Assembly: GCA_029259635.1 (NCBI GenBank)
Contig: JAJDEU010000028.1
Coordinates: 1-64,000, forward strand
Direction of reading: 5' to 3'
From: Planctomycetota bacterium
GTDB lineage: Bacteria; Planctomycetota; UBA1135; GCA-002686595
Length of the DNA: 64,000 nt
The position numbers and the translations under genes were made by a program. Of the stretch, positions 62,189 through 64,000 are shown piece by piece. Within the stretch, counting starts at the first letter, position 1, and each line of letters begins with the position of its first letter. The notes under the pieces are model-generated. The model did no database searches. It saw nothing but the letters and a program-made list of their open reading frames with translations, and was not told where the DNA came from.

Positions 62189-64000
62189 TCAGCTTCCGAT
62201 GAAGGAGATCGCGAACGTCGAGACTTCGGGAACCTGAAGAGTCGCGGAGTTTGAGGTAAAGCTGATTCGCGCCTGAATGAACTGAGCTCCATTCAACTCG
62301 GTGATGTCGGACTTCCAGGTAGCGTCTCCCATGAGAAAGACCGGCGCGATATTTCCGGTGATCACGAGCGGGTTGCCACCCATGAAGGTGTCATCGGCGG
62401 GGTCCAAGCAGGTCATCATGTTGTCGTCGATGACTGTGATATTGAGCGGATCCCCATAGGCGTCGTAGAGCGATGCGTCGGGAACGTCCGTGCCAGCCAC
62501 ACTCGTCGCGCCGCGGTACGCCACGGTGACGCTGGTTCCAGCGGGCTGGTCAAACGCGGCGGGCTCAATGATTGCGGGAGAATAGAGCGGGAACCCCGCG
62601 TTCGTCACGCCGGTATCAAACCAGCGTGTATGCACGCGACTTACGCGAATCACGGAATCGAATTGTCCGGCGTAAGCCACCGAATCGTTGCCGGGCAAGC
62701 CTCCCGTACTCAGACCGCTGGCGACGAGTTCCGAGTCTGGATTCTTTTGAATCGACTGCCCACCCGCGCCTAGCGACCCACCGGTCGAATAAGCGCGGAA
62801 CGAGGTCCCCCCCATTTGGAAAGAGAGTGGGTTGTTCGAGTCCGACTGCGATGTGCCCGTGTAGCATTTGAATTCCATCAACAGGGGAAGCGCAAGCGAG
62901 CGGACTCCCCCAGCCGGATAGATGGGCTGAGCGTTAGTCGCGTCAAAACAAGCCGTATCCGGTGGAATCAGTCCGAACAATTGAGCCGTTTGAAGGAAGC
63001 CGAGAACCTCCGCTCCGAGCCCGTCCGCTCCTCCGACTCCAACAATGGCCGTATCCCGCCAAGTGAAGTAGTCGAAGGAATCCGGTGAGCCCGTTTGATT
63101 CATGGGATAAGGCACCATGAGAGTGCCATTCTCCGTCGTGAACTGCCTGGACGGATCGACTAAGTAGCCGTCCTCCTTCCCGTGAACGACTTTGCGAGGA
63201 TTATCCGGATCGATGAGCACATTCTGGTCAAAGGCTGGCAGCAACCCGGAATCGAGGGGAGAGGCCTCATCGGGCAAACGCGAACTATGCGTGAGAGTCA
63301 TCTCGAACTCCGGATAGAAAGCCGTCGAGACGCTCAGTACTACCGGAGCCCAGCTTATTCCCTCGATGTCGATGTTGGCGTTGTCTTCATCCAACAGGTC
63401 GATCCCCACATCGCAGTAGCGCCAAAGTGTCTGCAGGCGGCTACCGAATCTCGACAACGGCGTCGGTTGGGGCGCCGCCGGGGCTCCGACAAAATAGAAC
63501 ATCGGGTTCGTGAATCCGTCGACCACATGGGAGGCGCGCGTCACAGCGCGGGCTTCGATGACTCCGCGAGTGAGGTCGCGCCGAAACTGCCCACGCACCT
63601 CCGGTATGGGATTCGAATTCACATCCACAAGGCCGAACTCGTTGATCGTGTCGAATCGAAGAACGATTCCGCCGGACTCGCTCGTAGTAGTACTCGCGTC
63701 AATCGTGAGCGGGACATCCGCCGGAAGCGTGGCGACGAGTGGGTTTCCGGCCAGGTCGGTCACGCCCCCCGCGCTTCCCGCCAAGTTGAAGAAGTACTGG
63801 TTGTTCGCGTCGTTCTGGGTGTGATTGAGAGGAGTCGTCGGCGTATAGCGAAACTCCCGCAGATCAGGTGTGTGCGAAATGGTGCCGACGACGATGTCCG
63901 TTGGCGTCGGCGTCCCGGTAATTCGATCCAATCGAAGGTTGTCAAACGGACGAATCGAGTCGGGATCGATGGCTTCACTGAAGCGGAGGCTGATTCGTGG
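62189..64000 (-). CDS. Large Ig-like secreted protein, paralogue 2 (partial)
   Basis: The reading frame continues past the window edge, so the N terminus is missing. The first visible residues read PRISLRFSEAIDPDSIRP. Shared blocks with the 58-kb protein include PDLREFRYTPTTPLNH, GVTDLAGNPLVATLPADV, RGQFRRDLTRGVIEARAV and the C-terminal tail TELNGAQFIQARISF with VPEVSTFAISFIGS. About 600 residues are seen. It is the second member of a tandem pair of envelope proteins; the missing start is likely within 2 kb beyond the window. Confidence 0.82.
   Translation of the reverse strand, partial: PRISLRFSEAIDPDSIRPFDNLRLDRITGTPTPTDIVVGTISHTPDLREFRYTPTTPLNHTQNDANNQYFFNLAGSAGGVTDLAGNPLVATLPADVPLTIDASTTTSESGGIVLRFDTINEFGLVDVNSNPIPEVRGQFRRDLTRGVIEARAVTRASHVVDGFTNPMFYFVGAPAAPQPTPLSRFGSRLQTLWRYCDVGIDLLDEDNANIDIEGISWAPVVLSVSTAFYPEFEMTLTHSSRLPDEASPLDSGLLPAFDQNVLIDPDNPRKVVHGKEDGYLVDPSRQFTTENGTLMVPYPMNQTGSPDSFDYFTWRDTAIVGVGGADGLGAEVLGFLQTAQLFGLIPPDTACFDATNAQPIYPAGGVRSLALPLLMEFKCYTGTSQSDSNNPLSFQMGGTSFRAYSTGGSLGAGGQSIQKNPDSELVASGLSTGGLPGNDSVAYAGQFDSVIRVSRVHTRWFDTGVTNAGFPLYSPAIIEPAAFDQPAGTSVTVAYRGATSVAGTDVPDASLYDAYGDPLNITVIDDNMMTCLDPADDTFMGGNPLVITGNIAPVFLMGDATWKSDITELNGAQFIQARISFTSNSATLQVPEVSTFAISFIGS

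Overview
The window is a GC-rich, gene-dense stretch of bacterial chromosome. No rRNA or tRNA gene, complete mobile element, prophage or CRISPR array was seen. Phylum is an inference only. Large secreted Ig-like lipoproteins, HEAT-repeat secreted proteins, a sulfatase-like lipoprotein, several EF-G-type and DHH/metallophosphoesterase housekeeping genes and unusual histidine-gene fusions fit a deep-branching planctomycete-like or similar Gram-negative lineage. Lipobox signal peptides, an OmpA-family lipoprotein, MurQ and an AmpD-type amidase indicate a diderm envelope with peptidoglycan turnover.

Layout. 1-8.3 kb: a dienelactone hydrolase, then a complete compact histidine operon, hisG - hisC::HAD - hisB - hisH - hisF - hisA::hisIE - hisD, with overlapping or nearly abutting genes. 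The only step without a standard gene, histidinol-phosphate phosphatase, is plausibly supplied by the HAD domain fused to HisC. 8.3-15 kb: RidA, CoaD, ComEC, a HEAT-repeat secreted protein and a PaaZ-type aldehyde dehydrogenase. 15-24 kb: a small membrane protein, a DECR-type reductase, MurQ facing a lipoprotein amidase, a membrane protein, an arsenosugar-type radical SAM/AhpD-like pair and the ComM-like ATPase YifB. 24-32.3 kb: a cell-surface glycan-like cluster with three polytopic GT-C-like membrane proteins and a sulfatase-like lipoprotein whose nucleophile position is Thr. 32.3-36.8 kb: CutA, proline dehydrogenase, a metallophosphoesterase overlapping an NrnA-like DHH enzyme, and an amidohydrolase resembling aminodeoxyfutalosine deaminase. 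36.9-42.6 kb: a giant Ig-like lipoprotein, a HEAT-like lipoprotein and TatD. 42.7-52.3 kb: type IV pilus/type II secretion genes (pilin, PilC/GspF, PilB/GspE, PilT, prepilin peptidase), an EF-G-like GTPase and an OmpA-family lipoprotein. 52.4-64 kb: four more large secreted proteins of the Ig-like/glycine-rich family; the last runs off the window edge.

Most interesting signal. A roughly 160-bp intergenic element occurs four times (15141-15299, 16109-16266, 21936-22096, and 54287-54447 reversed). Each copy has long terminal inverted arms that can pair across the whole element, a GAGGGCC core 74-76 bases from the start, and about 83 bases after it. Arm sequence differs between copies, but pairing is largely kept by matching changes on both sides. 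Every copy lies 68-169 bases upstream of a start codon, in the same orientation as that gene. The downstream genes are unrelated. It is either a structured 5'-UTR/regulatory element or a domesticated small mobile repeat.

ComEC, ComM/YifB, PilT/PilB/PilC, a pilin and a prepilin peptidase within 43 kb suggest, but do not prove, a capacity for natural transformation.
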